A DNA stretch of 64,000 bases from Mobilicoccus pelagius NBRC 104925 (lineage in GTDB: Bacteria > Actinomycetota > Actinomycetes > Actinomycetales > Dermatophilaceae): positions 1 to 64,000 of the forward strand of contig NZ_BAFE01000029.1 of assembly GCF_000247995.1 (NCBI RefSeq). The letters run 5' to 3'. The translations under genes were made by a program, and so were the position numbers. Of this stretch, positions 26,382 to 36,291 are shown in pieces; the first letter of the stretch is position 1; each line of letters opens with the position of its first letter. The notes under the pieces were generated by a model. It searched no databases. It was not told the origin of the DNA and saw nothing but the letters and a program-made list of their open reading frames with translations.

Positions 26382-27439
26382 CCATCGACCTCGGTCTGCC
26401 CACGCACGGCCTCCACGGCGTCCCCCGCCGCGCCGAGGACGCCCCCGCCGACACGAAGAAGGACTTCACCTCCGACCAGGAGGTGCGCTGGTGCCCCGGC
26501 TGCGGCGACTACGCCGTCCTCGCGGCGGTCCAGTCGTTCCTGCCCTCCCTCGGTCTGAAGCGCGAGAACATCGCCTTCATCTCGGGCATCGGCTGCAGCT
26601 CCCGGTTCCCCTACTACCTCGACACGTACGGCATGCACTCGGTGCACGGCCGCGCCCCGTCGATCGCCACCGGGCTCGCCGTCTCCCGCCCCGACCTTTC
26701 CGTCTGGGTCGTCACCGGCGACGGTGACGCGCTCTCCATCGGCGGCAACCACCTCATCCACGCGCTGCGCCGCAACGTCAACATCACGATCCTGCTGTTC
26801 AACAACCGGATCTACGGCCTCACCAAGGGCCAGTACTCCCCGACGTCGGCGCCCGGCATCGTCACGAAGTCGAGCCCGATGGGCTCCGTCGACGCGCCGT
26901 TCAACCCGGTGGCACTCGCACTCGGCGCCGGTGCGACGTTCGTCGCCCGCACGATGGACTCCGACCGCACCCACCTCACCGCCACCCTCAAGGCGGCGGC
27001 CGAGCACCGCGGCGCATCCCTCGTCGAGATCTACCAGAACTGCCCGATCTTCAACGACGGCGCGTTCGAGATGCTCAAGGACAAGGAGTCCGCCGAGGCG
27101 CGCATCCTGCGCCTCGCCGACGGTGAGCCCGTCCGTGCCGGAGGAGACCACGTCGTGGCCCGCGGCGAGGACGGCCGACTCGAGGTGGTCACCGGCGACA
27201 CCGCCGACCCTTCGCGCATCGTCGTCCACGACACGGGCCGCGAGGACCCGACGCAGGCGTTCGCCCTCGCCCAGCTCGACGGCGAACACATCCCGCTCGG
27301 TATCTTCCGGTCCGTCGACCACCCCACCTACGACGACCTCGTGCGCGAGCAGATCGCCACCGCGACCGCCGACGGCCCGGCCGGCGACGACGACCTCGCC
27401 GCGCTCCTTGCGGGCAAGGACACGTGGACGGTCGACTGA
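26378..27439 (+). CDS. korB: 2-oxoglutarate:ferredoxin oxidoreductase, beta subunit
   Basis: A 353-residue subunit binding thiamine diphosphate and one [4Fe-4S] cluster. Likely cluster cysteines are in 'VRWCPGCGDYAVL' (two), 'ISGIGCSSRFPYY' and 'IYQNCPIFNDG'. The thiamine-binding motif is 'VVTGDGDALSIGGNHLIHA' near residue 105, followed by 'NNRIYGLTKGQYSPTS'. The start is fixed by the ATGA overlap with korA and by GAGGAG upstream. The residues after about 240 form the C-terminal extension usual in actinobacterial KorB. No ferredoxin gene lies close by. Confidence 0.95.
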   Translation: MTIDLGLPTHGLHGVPRRAEDAPADTKKDFTSDQEVRWCPGCGDYAVLAAVQSFLPSLGLKRENIAFISGIGCSSRFPYYLDTYGMHSVHGRAPSIATGLAVSRPDLSVWVVTGDGDALSIGGNHLIHALRRNVNITILLFNNRIYGLTKGQYSPTSAPGIVTKSSPMGSVDAPFNPVALALGAGATFVARTMDSDRTHLTATLKAAAEHRGASLVEIYQNCPIFNDGAFEMLKDKESAEARILRLADGEPVRAGGDHVVARGEDGRLEVVTGDTADPSRIVVHDTGREDPTQAFALAQLDGEHIPLGIFRSVDHPTYDDLVREQIATATADGPAGDDDLAALLAGKDTWTVD

Positions 27440-28500
27440 GCGGCACGTCCGACGACGAGCGGAGCCCGGCGTACACGTCGCCGGGCCCCGTCGTCGGTCC
27501 GGCGTCCGCTCGGACACCCGGCCACACCGGGGCCCGGCCACAGTCCCCGGTGCACGCCGACCCCATCGAGGGCCGCCCCGACACGGAGTCGCCGGCGACC
27601 GGGGACCGGTCGCGGCGCACCCCGGCGGAGCTCGGTGTCCTCTACGGACTCGGCGCCTACCTCCTCTGGGGCGCGATGCCCCTCTACTTCCGCCTCCTCG
27701 CCCCCGCCGGCGCATGGGAGATCCTCGCCCACCGCGTCGTGTGGTCGTTCGTCGTGTGCGCCGCGCTCCTCCTGGTTCGCGGCCGACGCCTCCCGACGCT
27801 GCGTCGCCCTCCCCGCGAACTCCTCACGATCGTCCTCGCCTCGCTGCTCATCGCGGCGAACTGGATCACGTACGTCCTCGCCGTCACCTCCGGACACGTC
27901 ACAGAGGCGGCCCTCGGGTACTTCCTCAACCCGCTCGTCAGCATCGCGCTCGGCCTCGTCGTGCTCCACGAGCACCTCCGCCCCCTCCAGGCCATCGCCA
28001 TCGGCATCGGCGCCGCCGGAGGGCTCTTCCTCGCCGTCGCAGGCGGGCACGTGCCGTGGATCGCCTTCGCCCTCGCCGCGTCGTTCGGCACGTACGGTCT
28101 CGTGAAGAAGGGCATGCCCGCCGATCTGGGCGCCCTCGGCGGGCTCACGGCCGAATCAGCGTTCCTCGTCCCGGCCGCCGCCGTCGTCCTCGTCGCCCTC
28201 CAGGTGACCGGAACGTCGACGCTCGCCGAAGGGCCCGGTCACGTCGCGCTGCTCGCCTCCACCGGGGTCGTCACCGCCGTCCCGTTGCTCCTCTTCGCCA
28301 TGGCGGCACGACGAGTACCCCTTGTCACCGTCGGCCTGCTGCAGTTCATCTCGCCGGTGCTCCAGTTCGTCACCGGCCGCGCCCTCGGCGAGCACATGAC
28401 GACGGCCCGGTGGGTGGGGTTCGGCATCGTGTGGCTCGCGCTCGCGTGCCTCGTCCTCGATTCCCTCCAGGCCCGTCGACGCGGCCCCCTCTCCACCTGA
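27424..28500 (+). CDS. rarD: EamA/RarD family membrane transporter
   Basis: A 358-residue protein with ten predicted helices of the drug/metabolite transporter superfamily, RarD subfamily. Typical segments are 'GLGAYLLWGAMPLYFRLL' near residue 74, 'EILAHRVVWSF', 'NWITYVLAVTSGHVTEAALGYF' (part) near 140 and 'SFGTYGLVKKGMP' near 215. The substrate of RarD proteins is not established. The N-terminus is uncertain: GTG 27424 overlaps korB by 16 bases and adds about 65 polar residues before helix 1, so an internal start is possible. It follows korB and may be part of that transcript. Confidence 0.82.
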   Translation: MDGRLSGTSDDERSPAYTSPGPVVGPASARTPGHTGARPQSPVHADPIEGRPDTESPATGDRSRRTPAELGVLYGLGAYLLWGAMPLYFRLLAPAGAWEILAHRVVWSFVVCAALLLVRGRRLPTLRRPPRELLTIVLASLLIAANWITYVLAVTSGHVTEAALGYFLNPLVSIALGLVVLHEHLRPLQAIAIGIGAAGGLFLAVAGGHVPWIAFALAASFGTYGLVKKGMPADLGALGGLTAESAFLVPAAAVVLVALQVTGTSTLAEGPGHVALLASTGVVTAVPLLLFAMAARRVPLVTVGLLQFISPVLQFVTGRALGEHMTTARWVGFGIVWLALACLVLDSLQARRRGPLST

Positions 28501-28688
28501 CCCCACGCAGCACCGAACCGCTCCGGCCGGTTCCCCGCGCCCGGCGTGCGAGGGTGGCCGAGCCTCCGTCCCCGGTCGTCGAAGGAGGGTGATGCCCTCG
28601 GCGGGTCGGAGACCGCCCGTCGCGACCGGCCTCGGTCGGCCCGGCCCAGGACGTCCCGCCCGCATATCGCGAGAACCCCGGACGTACG

Positions 28689-28727
28689 CAAGGGCGCCCC
28701 CACCGTACGAGACGGGGAGGACGCCCT
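28689..28727 (-). terminator. Hairpin after the tetR gene
   Basis: On the minus strand AGGGCG-CC-CCCC pairs with GGGG-GG-CGCCCT with small bulges around a 12-base loop, just past the tetR stop. The 239 bases between rarD and tetR hold this and a weak GAACCG/CGGTTC hairpin (28515-28533) after rarD; no gene is seen. Confidence 0.5.
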
Positions 28728-28739
28728 CCGGATGCCTGC

Positions 28740-29393
28740 TCAGACGGCGGCGTGCTCCTGCGCCGGCGGCGCACCCCGCACGGTCATCTTGCCGCTCTTC
28801 ACGGCCTGGTCGATGAATGACAGGAGCATTGCGAGGTAGGACTGCACGACCTCGGCAGTGGCTGCGTCGTCGCGGTCGACCAGCCACGCCAGCATGGCGC
28901 CGTCGGTGAGGGTGAGGGCCATGCGGGCAAGCGTGCGGGTCGACATCTCCTCGGTTCCCTCGATCCCGAGGCCGTCGCCGAGGAAGTCCTCGATGACGTC
29001 GAGGTAGGTCTTGTAGAGCAGACGGGCCGCTTCGCCGTCGCCACGGATCGACCACGACGCGAGCTCATAGCTGAGGAGCTGGCGACCCGGGTCCGCGATG
29101 GTCGTGTCCCAGAACGTCTGGACAGCCGCGCGTGCCTTCACCTCCATGGGCTCGTCGGCGACATCCCGAAGAGCCTCCGCGACGGGGCCGATGATCGGGT
29201 TGAGGAACGATTCGGCGACCGCATTGATGAGCGCCTCCTTACTGCTGAAGCAGTAGTGGACGACACCGAGGGAGACGTTCGCACGTTCGGCGATGCGACG
29301 CACGGACGCGGCGGGAAGACCCTCCTCGATCGCGAGATCGATCGTGGCAGCGACGAGCTGTTCACGGCGGCGGTCTGCGGGAACTCTGGGCAT
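28740..29393 (-). CDS. TetR/AcrR family transcriptional regulator
   Basis: A 217-residue repressor-type protein. The N-terminal helix-turn-helix is clear: 'QLVAATIDLAIEEGLPAASVRRIAERANVSLGVVHYCFSSKEAL' spans roughly residues 12-55 (quoted only to mark its position), with 'VSLGVVHYCFSSKEAL' as the recognition-helix end. The rest is a ligand-binding, dimerising domain with BetI-like character. Codon use is less GC-rich than in its neighbours. The ATG follows TAGAGT by seven bases, so the transcript is probably leaderless. It interrupts the otherwise conserved polyprenyl-synthase/rarD neighbourhood; its target is unknown and may be its own promoter region. Confidence 0.88.
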   Translation of the reverse strand: MPRVPADRRREQLVAATIDLAIEEGLPAASVRRIAERANVSLGVVHYCFSSKEALINAVAESFLNPIIGPVAEALRDVADEPMEVKARAAVQTFWDTTIADPGRQLLSYELASWSIRGDGEAARLLYKTYLDVIEDFLGDGLGIEGTEEMSTRTLARMALTLTDGAMLAWLVDRDDAATAEVVQSYLAMLLSFIDQAVKSGKMTVRGAPPAQEHAAV

Positions 29394-29400
29394 AGGCAGA

Positions 29401-29406
29401 ACTCTA
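29401..29406 (-). promoter_or_regulatory. Leaderless -10 element of the tetR gene
   Basis: TAGAGT on the minus strand, seven bases before the ATG at 29393. A nearby GAATACC half-site has no clear partner, so I do not call an operator. Confidence 0.55.
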
Positions 29407-29756
29407 GGTGGTATTCAGCTGCGTGCTGCGCCCCCCGGCGCCCGTCTTACGGTGCTCATACCTTGGCGTTATCGAACCTTTATCCGACACTGTCAGGATT
29501 CCGCCATTCGGCGGGAGACGGCACCTCTCGGGACCGACGACCGACGTCGCCCACGTATCCGTCACGCATGGAAACCGCCTCTCCGGCAATGAAACTCAAC
29601 GCATCCAGGCGACGGGCGATCCGAATGCAGGAGAACCCTGGGCGGCGCCGCCCAGGGTCTTCCCCGTCCCGTTACCCCTACAGGGAGAGTCGAGCTCGGC
29701 ACGCGCTTTGGCGTGTTTCCGACCGTACCGACGAGACATCGGAGCGGGCAGCGAGC
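29407..29756. other. Noncoding, visibly more AT-rich stretch between tetR and the polyprenyl synthase gene
   Basis: About 350 bases without a supportable gene, of lower GC than the rest of the window. It contains a GACACTGTC dyad near 29492, the perfect terminator at 29636-29657, and short open frames with no start signals or coding character. With the adjacent tetR gene it forms a compositionally distinct block. Confidence 0.5.
29636..29657. terminator. Perfect GC palindrome, terminator of the nuo/polyprenyl synthase transcript
   Basis: CCCTGGGCGGC/GCCGCCCAGGG is a 22-base perfect palindrome, about 100 bases past the polyprenyl synthase stop. Read on the minus strand it is followed by TTCTCC. 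Confidence 0.65.
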
Positions 29757-30761
29757 TCAGACCGCCCGATCCACGACGCTGGACGCGAGCGTCCAGAGCG
29801 CCGCCGTGACGGGCCCGTCACCCAGCGGGCTCAATTGCTCCTGCGCGCGCGCGGCGATGCCACGCGTGTAGACGCGCGCCTCCTCCAGCGCAGGGTGGGC
29901 CTTGAGGAGCTCGAGCGCCTCGGCGACGCCCGCGTCGTCCTGCGCCAGATCGGAGTCGAGCAGCTCGAGGAGCCGGGCGTCCTCCGCACGCGGCGCACGA
30001 CGGACGAAGAGCACGGGCAGCGTGTCGACACCCTCGCGGAGGTCGGTGCCCGGCGTCTTCCCGGAGACGCCCGGCCGCGACTCGATGTCGAGGAGGTCGT
30101 CGGCGAGCTGGAACGCGATGCCGAGGAGCTCGCCGTACTCGCGGAGCAGCGAGACAGTGCGGTCGTCGCACCCACCGAACATCGCACCGAAGCGCGCTGC
30201 GGTCGCGATGAGTGAGCCCGTCTTGTCGCGCAGGACGCCGATGTAGTACTCGACCGCGTCCTCCGTCGGAGGACAGGGCCGGTCGTCGCGGATCTGCCCG
30301 GAGCACAGCCGCATGAACGTCTCGGCCTGGATCTTCACAGCCTCGGCCCCCAGGTCGGCGACGACCGAAGACGCGTTGCCGAAGAGGAGGTCGCCCACGA
30401 GGATCGCCGTCGAGTTGTCGTAGACCGAGTTCGCCGACGGGGCCCCGCGCCGCAGCTCCGCCTCGTCCATGACGTCGTCGTGGTAGAGGGAGGCGAGGTG
30501 GGTCAGCTCGACGGCCGCCGCAGCCGCGACGACGTCGTCGTTCATCCCCGAGCCCAGCTGGGAGGCGAGAAGCGTGAGCATCGGGCGGACCCGCTTGCCG
30601 CCGGCCGCGAGGAGATGCCCCGAGGCCTCGGCGATGAACGGGTCCTCGTGACGGACACGGTCACGGAGGTAGGACTCCACCCGGCCGAGTCCCTCGAGGA
30701 GGGACTCGGCCGTCGCCGGGTCGAGACCCGGGAGAGGAGTCGGGATGCTGCCAGCGCTCAT
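29757..30761 (-). CDS. Trans-polyprenyl diphosphate synthase (menaquinone side chain)
   Basis: A 334-residue prenyltransferase that extends allylic diphosphate with isopentenyl diphosphate. The first aspartate-rich motif is 'LYHDDVMDEAELRRG' near residue 92, preceded by 'GGKRVRPMLTLLAS' near 54; the second is 'FQLADDLLDIESRPG' near 220. The position right after nuoN (ATGA overlap) and downstream of menG and the MenJ-like gene argues strongly that it makes the menaquinone tail, as GrcC1 does in the equivalent mycobacterial cluster. The chain length cannot be read reliably from sequence. Confidence 0.92.
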   Translation of the reverse strand: MSAGSIPTPLPGLDPATAESLLEGLGRVESYLRDRVRHEDPFIAEASGHLLAAGGKRVRPMLTLLASQLGSGMNDDVVAAAAAVELTHLASLYHDDVMDEAELRRGAPSANSVYDNSTAILVGDLLFGNASSVVADLGAEAVKIQAETFMRLCSGQIRDDRPCPPTEDAVEYYIGVLRDKTGSLIATAARFGAMFGGCDDRTVSLLREYGELLGIAFQLADDLLDIESRPGVSGKTPGTDLREGVDTLPVLFVRRAPRAEDARLLELLDSDLAQDDAGVAEALELLKAHPALEEARVYTRGIAARAQEQLSPLGDGPVTAALWTLASSVVDRAV

Positions 30762-32326
30762 CGGATGAACAGCGAGAACGACGACATGAGCTGCAGGAGC
30801 GGACCGGGGAAGACACCGAGCAGCAGCGTGAGGGCGACGCTCAGCGTGATCGCGCTCGTCGTGCCGAGCGACGGCGTGAGCACACCCACGCCACTCCCCT
30901 CACCGGTCTCCTCGGGAACCGGGCTGAACATGAGCCGCACGACCCGGAAGTAGACGAACGCGGTGATGGCGCTGCAGATCATGCCGAGCACGGCGAGGAT
31001 CGCACCGGGGACACCTGCATGGGCGATGGCGGCCGAGAACACCGCGAACTTCGCCGTGAAGCCGGACGTGAGCGGGAGACCCGCGAACGCCATGAGGAGG
31101 AACGCGAACGTGCCGGCGACGAGCGGCGACCGCTTGCCGAGGCCGGTCCACTGGCCGAGCGAGGTGGCCTCGGCGCCCGTGTCACGGGAGCGGACCAGGG
31201 TGACGATGCCGAACGCCGCGATGACGGAGAACCCGTAGGCCGCAAGGTAGAACAGCACGGCGCCGACACCGGTGACGTCGAACGCGAGGACGCCGACGAG
31301 GACGAAGCCCGCGTGCGCGATCGAGGAGTAGGCAAGCATGCGCTTGATGTCGGTCTGGGTGACCGAAAGGATCGAACCGACGACCATCGTGAGCCCGGCG
31401 ACGACCCAGAGGATCATCATCCAGTCCCACCGAGCGGCGTCGATGCCGGTGTAGAGGACGCGGAGCGCCGCACCGAAGGCCGCGGCCTTGGTGCACGCCG
31501 CCATGAAACCGCTCACCGGCGTCGGGGCGCCCTGGTAGACGTCCGGCGTCCAGCTGTGGAACGGCACGGCGCCCATCTTGAAGAACAGGCCCACGAGGAT
31601 GCTCGCGCAGCCGAGCACGAGCAGCGGGTTCATGCCCGGGTACATCCCGATGGCCTCGGAGATGCGACGGAACTGCATCGACCCGGCGTAGCCGAAGAGG
31701 AGTGCGGAGCCGAAGAGGAAGAACGCCGAGGCGAACGACCCGAGGAGGAAGTACTTGAGCGCCGCCTCCTGCGACAGCAGACGCTTGCGACGCGCGAGGG
31801 CGCACAGGACGTACAGCGGCAGCGAGAGGAGCTCGAGCGCGACGAACATCGTGAGGAGGTCGCCGGCCGCGGGGAAGATCATCATGCCCGCGAGGGAGAA
31901 GAGCGTGAGCGGCACGACCTCCGTCGTGGAGCCCATGCGCTCGGCGACGCCCTCGGCATGCGACCCGGGCACGGAGGCCCCGGAGGCGGTGAAGGCGTCG
32001 GCGATGCGTCCGTCGAACCGCTCGGACAGGATGATCACCGAGACGAGCCCCATGAGGAGCAGCAGCAGCTGCAGCACGATGCTCGGGCCGTCGAGAACGA
32101 GCGCACCCGCCAGCGTCGGACCCATGACGGTGGGCACGTTGAGGGCGAGGACGAGGAACGCGCCCGCCAGGGCGACCACGGCGACGACGAGCTGCACCGT
32201 GTGACGCATGCGCCGCGGCGCGAACGCCTCGACGAGCACACCGAGCAGCGCGGCGGCGAGGACGATGGCGACGGGGGCGACCGCCAACGCGTTCACGTCG
32301 GCGGGGACGAATTCCGACACGGGCAT
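30758..32326 (-). CDS. nuoN: NADH-quinone oxidoreductase subunit N
   Basis: A 522-residue antiporter-like membrane subunit of complex I with about 14 helices. 'LGSFASAFFLFGSALLFGYAG' (part), 'FFKMGAVPFHSWTPDVYQGAP' (part, with the central Lys/His) near residue 240, and 'KRMLAYSSIAHAGFVLVG' near 330 are typical. Its start overlaps the nuoM stop by a single base (TGATG). A hydrophilic loop of about 35 residues after residue 105 ('DGRIADAFTASGASVPGSHAEG') is longer than usual. It is the last nuo gene, directly coupled to the polyprenyl synthase gene. Confidence 0.95.
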   Translation of the reverse strand: MPVSEFVPADVNALAVAPVAIVLAAALLGVLVEAFAPRRMRHTVQLVVAVVALAGAFLVLALNVPTVMGPTLAGALVLDGPSIVLQLLLLLMGLVSVIILSERFDGRIADAFTASGASVPGSHAEGVAERMGSTTEVVPLTLFSLAGMMIFPAAGDLLTMFVALELLSLPLYVLCALARRKRLLSQEAALKYFLLGSFASAFFLFGSALLFGYAGSMQFRRISEAIGMYPGMNPLLVLGCASILVGLFFKMGAVPFHSWTPDVYQGAPTPVSGFMAACTKAAAFGAALRVLYTGIDAARWDWMMILWVVAGLTMVVGSILSVTQTDIKRMLAYSSIAHAGFVLVGVLAFDVTGVGAVLFYLAAYGFSVIAAFGIVTLVRSRDTGAEATSLGQWTGLGKRSPLVAGTFAFLLMAFAGLPLTSGFTAKFAVFSAAIAHAGVPGAILAVLGMICSAITAFVYFRVVRLMFSPVPEETGEGSGVGVLTPSLGTTSAITLSVALTLLLGVFPGPLLQLMSSFSLFIR

Positions 32327-34041
32327 CACTTGGCACTCCCGTTCTGGGCCCCGACGGCGGGGGCAGGATCGGTGACACCCACGAGGTGGAGCGTCTGGGT
32401 GACGGCGGGGTCGATCACGTCGAGCGCCACGCGCGGGAAGAACCCCAGCGCCAGGAAGAGCGCGATGAGCGGGACGACGACGAGCTTCTCCCGGCCGACG
32501 AGGTCGGGGACGCGACCGACGAGCGGTGCGGGGCGGACGGCCGTGTCGACGGCGCCGGAGGTCGAGGCGGCCTCGGCGGTGGTCGACATGTGGGCGGCGT
32601 GGGCGCCGGCCGACTCCTGGGTGGCGACGCCGTGGTCGGCGTGGTCGCCGATCCGCGGGTCGTCGTAGCTCACGACACCGTCGTGTTCGACGAGACGGCC
32701 GCCCGGCGCGGGGCCGGTGAAGACGCGCAAGTATAGCACGAGGATGTACGTCGCTGCGAGGATGATGCCGACGGACGAGATCGCCGCGACGATCGGGTAC
32801 CGCTGGAACGTGCCCATCATCACGAGGAACTCGGAGATGAAGGCGCCCACGCCCGGGAGGGCCATGCCGGAGAGACCGGCGATGAGGAACGACCCGGCGA
32901 GCAGCGGCGTGACGCGCTGCCAGCCGCCGTAGTCGCGGACGTCCTTGCTCTCGTGACGTGCGACGAGCATCCCCGCGAGGAGGAAGAGCGCCGCGGTGGA
33001 GAACCCGTGGTTGAGCATGTAGAGCACCGATCCGGACATGCTCACCGAGGTCATCGCGAAGATGCCGAGGACGATGAAGCCGAAGTGGCTCACGGAGGTG
33101 TAGGCGATGAGCCGCATCATGTCGTTCGCGCCGATGGCGAGGATCGCGCCGTAGATGATCGAGACGAGCGCGAGCCCGAGGATCACCGGGGTGGCCCACT
33201 GGCTGGCGTTCGGGAACATCTGGAGGCAGAAGCGAATCATGCCGTAGGTGCCCACCTTGTCGAGCACACCGACGAGGAGCACCGCCGTGGCCGGGCGGGC
33301 CGCGGTCGCCGCGTCGGGCAGCCACGTGTGGACGGGCCACATCGGGGCCTTGACGGCGAAGGCGATGAAGAAGCCGACGAAGAGGAGGTTCTCGACGACG
33401 GAATTCATCTGGAGACCGGTGAGGCGGCTCACGAGGAAGCCGTCGGCGCCGCCGGGACCCTCGAAGTACACGGCGATGACGGCGACCAGCATGATGAGGC
33501 CACCGGCCAGCGAGAACAGCAGGAACTTGAGCGCCGCCGGGCCCCGGTTCTCCCCACCGTAGTTGTTGATGAGGAAGTAGACCGGGATGAGCATGGCCTC
33601 GAAGAACACGTAGAAGAGGAACACGTCAGTGGCGGCGAAGACCCCGATCATCAGCGTCTCGAGGACGAGCATCCAGGCGAAGTAGCCGCGGTGGCGGCGG
33701 CCGCCCGTCATGGGCACGTCGTGCCAGGCGGCGAGGATGCAGATGGGCACGAGGATCGCCGCCATGACGATCATCGCGAGGGCCATGCCGTCGAGGCCGA
33801 GGGCGTAGGAGACGCCCCATTGCGGGATCCAGGGGTACGCCTCGGAGAACTGGAACTGCTGGCGCGCCGGGGAGGTGTCGAACATCGCCCAGAGCCACAG
33901 GGAGCCCGCCAGGGTCACGAGCGAGAAGACGAGCGCGAGGATACGCGCCATCCGCTCCCCCGCGAGGAGCACGACGAGCGCACCCACGAGCGGAACGAGC
34001 CCCAGGATCGTGAGGAGGGGCATGGAGGAGGTCACTGTCAT
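32326..34041 (-). CDS. nuoM: NADH-quinone oxidoreductase subunit M, with a His-rich loop insertion
   Basis: A 571-residue proton-pumping antiporter-like subunit; the usual length is about 500-530. The key charged residues are in place: Glu148 in '[10 protein letters not shown]', Lys231 in '[16 protein letters not shown]', and the Lys262 region '[13 protein letters not shown]'. Between the last two helices there is a hydrophilic stretch (about residues 446-510) that is longer than expected, with His453, 467, 470, 481 and 484 and an Ala/Ser/Thr-rich part. Start '[10 protein letters not shown]' at 34041 overlaps nuoL by ATGA; an internal ATG at 34023 is an alternative. Confidence 0.95.
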   Translation of the reverse strand: MTVTSSMPLLTILGLVPLVGALVVLLAGERMARILALVFSLVTLAGSLWLWAMFDTSPARQQFQFSEAYPWIPQWGVSYALGLDGMALAMIVMAAILVPICILAAWHDVPMTGGRRHRGYFAWMLVLETLMIGVFAATDVFLFYVFFEAMLIPVYFLINNYGGENRGPAALKFLLFSLAGGLIMLVAVIAVYFEGPGGADGFLVSRLTGLQMNSVVENLLFVGFFIAFAVKAPMWPVHTWLPDAATAARPATAVLLVGVLDKVGTYGMIRFCLQMFPNASQWATPVILGLALVSIIYGAILAIGANDMMRLIAYTSVSHFGFIVLGIFAMTSVSMSGSVLYMLNHGFSTAALFLLAGMLVARHESKDVRDYGGWQRVTPLLAGSFLIAGLSGMALPGVGAFISEFLVMMGTFQRYPIVAAISSVGIILAATYILVLYLRVFTGPAPGGRLVEHDGVVSYDDPRIGDHADHGVATQESAGAHAAHMSTTAEAASTSGAVDTAVRPAPLVGRVPDLVGREKLVVVPLIALFLALGFFPRVALDVIDPAVTQTLHLVGVTDPAPAVGAQNGSAK

Positions 34042-35978
34042 CGCTGCACCATCCACACGAAGAGGAACATCGCGACGATGCCCATGAGCATCGTCAGGGC
34101 GTAGGACCGGACGAGGCCGTTCTGGAGCTGACGCAGGGCACCGGAGAGCCCGGCCACCCCGCCGCCGATCCCCATGACACCGTCGTCGACGAGGTTGTCG
34201 TCGGCGGCACCGCGGGCGAGGGCCATCGTCGGGTGGATGAACACGTCCTCGTTGACGTCGTCCTGGAAGAGGTCGCGGCGGGCGGCACGCGTGAGGAGCG
34301 AACCCTTCGGCGCGACGACCGGCACCTCCTCCTTGGCGTACCACATCCACGCGATCGCGACGCCGGCCACCATGAGGAGGAGGACGAGACCCGTGATGAC
34401 GAGGGGCGGGAGGACGGGCTCGTGGTGCTCGGTGTGCCCGGTGACGGGAGCGAGCCAGCCGGTGAACCCGACGAACTTGAGGAAGGCACCGAGGGCGACG
34501 GAGCCGACGGCGAGGACGACCATCGGGATCGTCATCGAGGCCGGGGACTCGTGGGGGTGGTCCTGCTCGAGCCAGCGCGCCTTGCCGTGGAACGTCATGA
34601 AGAAGAGACGCGACATGTAGAACGCGGTGAGCCCGGCGACGAGGGTCGTGAGCCCGCCGAAGACCCACGGACGCCAGCCCTCGCCGACCCACGCGGCCTC
34701 GATGATCGCGTCCTTGCTCCAGAATCCGGAGAGGAACGGGAAGCCGATGATCGCGAGCCAGCCGAGACCGAACGTGATCCACGTGATCTTCATCTTGCTC
34801 GAGAGGGCGCCGAAGGTGCGCATGTCGACGCGGTTGTTCATGCCGTGCATGACCGACCCGGCGCCGAGAAACATGCCGGCCTTGAAGAAGCCGTGCGTGA
34901 CGAGGTGGAAGATCGCCACGGCGTACCCGATCGGGCCGAGGCCCGCCGCGAGCATCATGTAGCCGATCTGGCTCATCGTCGAGGCGGCCAGCGCCTTCTT
35001 GAGGTCGTCCTTCGCGCAACCGACGATCGCTCCGAACGTCAGCGTGATGGCGCCGACGATCGCGACGACGAGCTGGGCGGTCGGGGTGAGGTCGTAGATC
35101 GGGGCGGACCGGACGACGAGGTAGACGCCGGCGGTGACCATCGTCGCGGCGTGGATGAGCGCGGAGACGGGCGTCGGGCCGGCCATCGCGTCACCGAGCC
35201 AGGCCTGCAGCGGGAACTGCGCGGACTTACCACAGGCGGCGAGGAGGAGCAGGAGGCCGAGGATCGTCAGCGTCGACGTGCTCGCCTGCGAGGCGTGCTC
35301 GGCCACACCCGCGAAGGTCACGGTGCCGAACGTGGCGAACATGAGCATGATCGCCAGGCCGAGACCGAAGTCACCGACGCGGTTCATGATGAACGCCTTG
35401 TTGGCGGCGGCCGCGTACGGCGGGTTCCAGTTCCAGAAACCGATGAGGAGGTAGGACGCGAGACCGACGCCCTCCCAGCCCAGGTAGAGGAGGAGGTAGG
35501 AGTCCGCGAGGACGAGCGTGAGCATCGCCGCGACGAACAGGTTGAGGTAGGCGAAGAAGCGCCGCTTGTCGATGTCGTGGGCCATGTACCCGAGCGAGTA
35601 CACGTGGATGAGCGACCCCACGAACGTGACGAGCAGGACGAACGTGATCGACAGAGGGTCGATCTGCATCCCCGCATCGAGGTGGAAGGAGCCGGCGGCG
35701 ATCCAGGACCACAGCGGAAGGTGGCGGATCCGCTCATCGCCGTGGTAGCCGAGAAGGTTGAACAGGCTCGCGAGGGCGACGCCGAAGGCGGCCCAGGACA
35801 GCCCGGTGGCGAGCACCGGCCCGAAAGAGTTCGTACGGCGCCCGCCGATGAGCAGGAGTGCGGCACCGAACAGCGGAAGGGCGACGACGAGCCACATGAG
35901 AGCGGTGGCGCCCGTGGCGTTAAGCACGAGCGGGGGCTCTCCGGCGACCAGCGCACCGGTGAGGAGGGTGGGATTCAC
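34038..35978 (-). CDS. nuoL: NADH-quinone oxidoreductase subunit L
   Basis: A 646-residue subunit, the largest antiporter-like pump of complex I. The antiporter core is clear: '[18 protein letters not shown]' with the key Glu near residue 170, '[21 protein letters not shown]' (first part, with Lys) near 255, and '[18 protein letters not shown]' near 335. The C-terminal lateral helix region follows ('[17 protein letters not shown]'). Start at 35978, 13 bases after nuoK; end coupled to nuoM by ATGA. Confidence 0.96.
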   Translation of the reverse strand: MNPTLLTGALVAGEPPLVLNATGATALMWLVVALPLFGAALLLIGGRRTNSFGPVLATGLSWAAFGVALASLFNLLGYHGDERIRHLPLWSWIAAGSFHLDAGMQIDPLSITFVLLVTFVGSLIHVYSLGYMAHDIDKRRFFAYLNLFVAAMLTLVLADSYLLLYLGWEGVGLASYLLIGFWNWNPPYAAAANKAFIMNRVGDFGLGLAIMLMFATFGTVTFAGVAEHASQASTSTLTILGLLLLLAACGKSAQFPLQAWLGDAMAGPTPVSALIHAATMVTAGVYLVVRSAPIYDLTPTAQLVVAIVGAITLTFGAIVGCAKDDLKKALAASTMSQIGYMMLAAGLGPIGYAVAIFHLVTHGFFKAGMFLGAGSVMHGMNNRVDMRTFGALSSKMKITWITFGLGWLAIIGFPFLSGFWSKDAIIEAAWVGEGWRPWVFGGLTTLVAGLTAFYMSRLFFMTFHGKARWLEQDHPHESPASMTIPMVVLAVGSVALGAFLKFVGFTGWLAPVTGHTEHHEPVLPPLVITGLVLLLMVAGVAIAWMWYAKEEVPVVAPKGSLLTRAARRDLFQDDVNEDVFIHPTMALARGAADDNLVDDGVMGIGGGVAGLSGALRQLQNGLVRSYALTMLMGIVAMFLFVWMVQR

Positions 35979-35991
35979 TCTGTGCGCTCCC

Positions 35992-36291
35992 TTACAGCTT
36001 GAGCAGGTTGGCGTCGTCGACCGAGGCCGACCGGCGGGTACGGAAGATGGTCATGATGATCGCCAGACCGACGACGACCTCGGCCGCCGCGACGGCGAGG
36101 ACGAAGAGCGCGATCGTCTGTCCCTCGACCGAGCCGTTCATGCGGCCGAAGGTGACGAGCATGAGACTCACCGCGTTGAGCATCAGTTCGATGCCCATGA
36201 AGACGATGAGGGCGTTGCGGCGAAGCAGGACGATCGTCGCGCCGAGGGAGAAGAGCACGACCCCGAGGTAGAGGTAGTTCGACAGGTTCAT
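35992..36291 (-). CDS. nuoK: NADH-quinone oxidoreductase subunit K
   Basis: A 99-residue, three-helix subunit of the complex I membrane arm. The two buried glutamates expected in helices 2 and 3 are seen in '[17 protein letters not shown]' and '[16 protein letters not shown]'. The start overlaps nuoJ by ATGA (36288-36291). Length is normal. Confidence 0.96.
   Translation of the reverse strand: MNLSNYLYLGVVLFSLGATIVLLRRNALIVFMGIELMLNAVSLMLVTFGRMNGSVEGQTIALFVLAVAAAEVVVGLAIIMTIFRTRRSASVDDANLLKL

Noticed and set aside
29407-29756. A small RNA or short gene in the AT-richer gap upstream of tetR
   Set aside because: A few promoter-like hexamers occur on both strands, but none with consistent spacing; the only solid structure is the terminator palindrome at 29636-29657.
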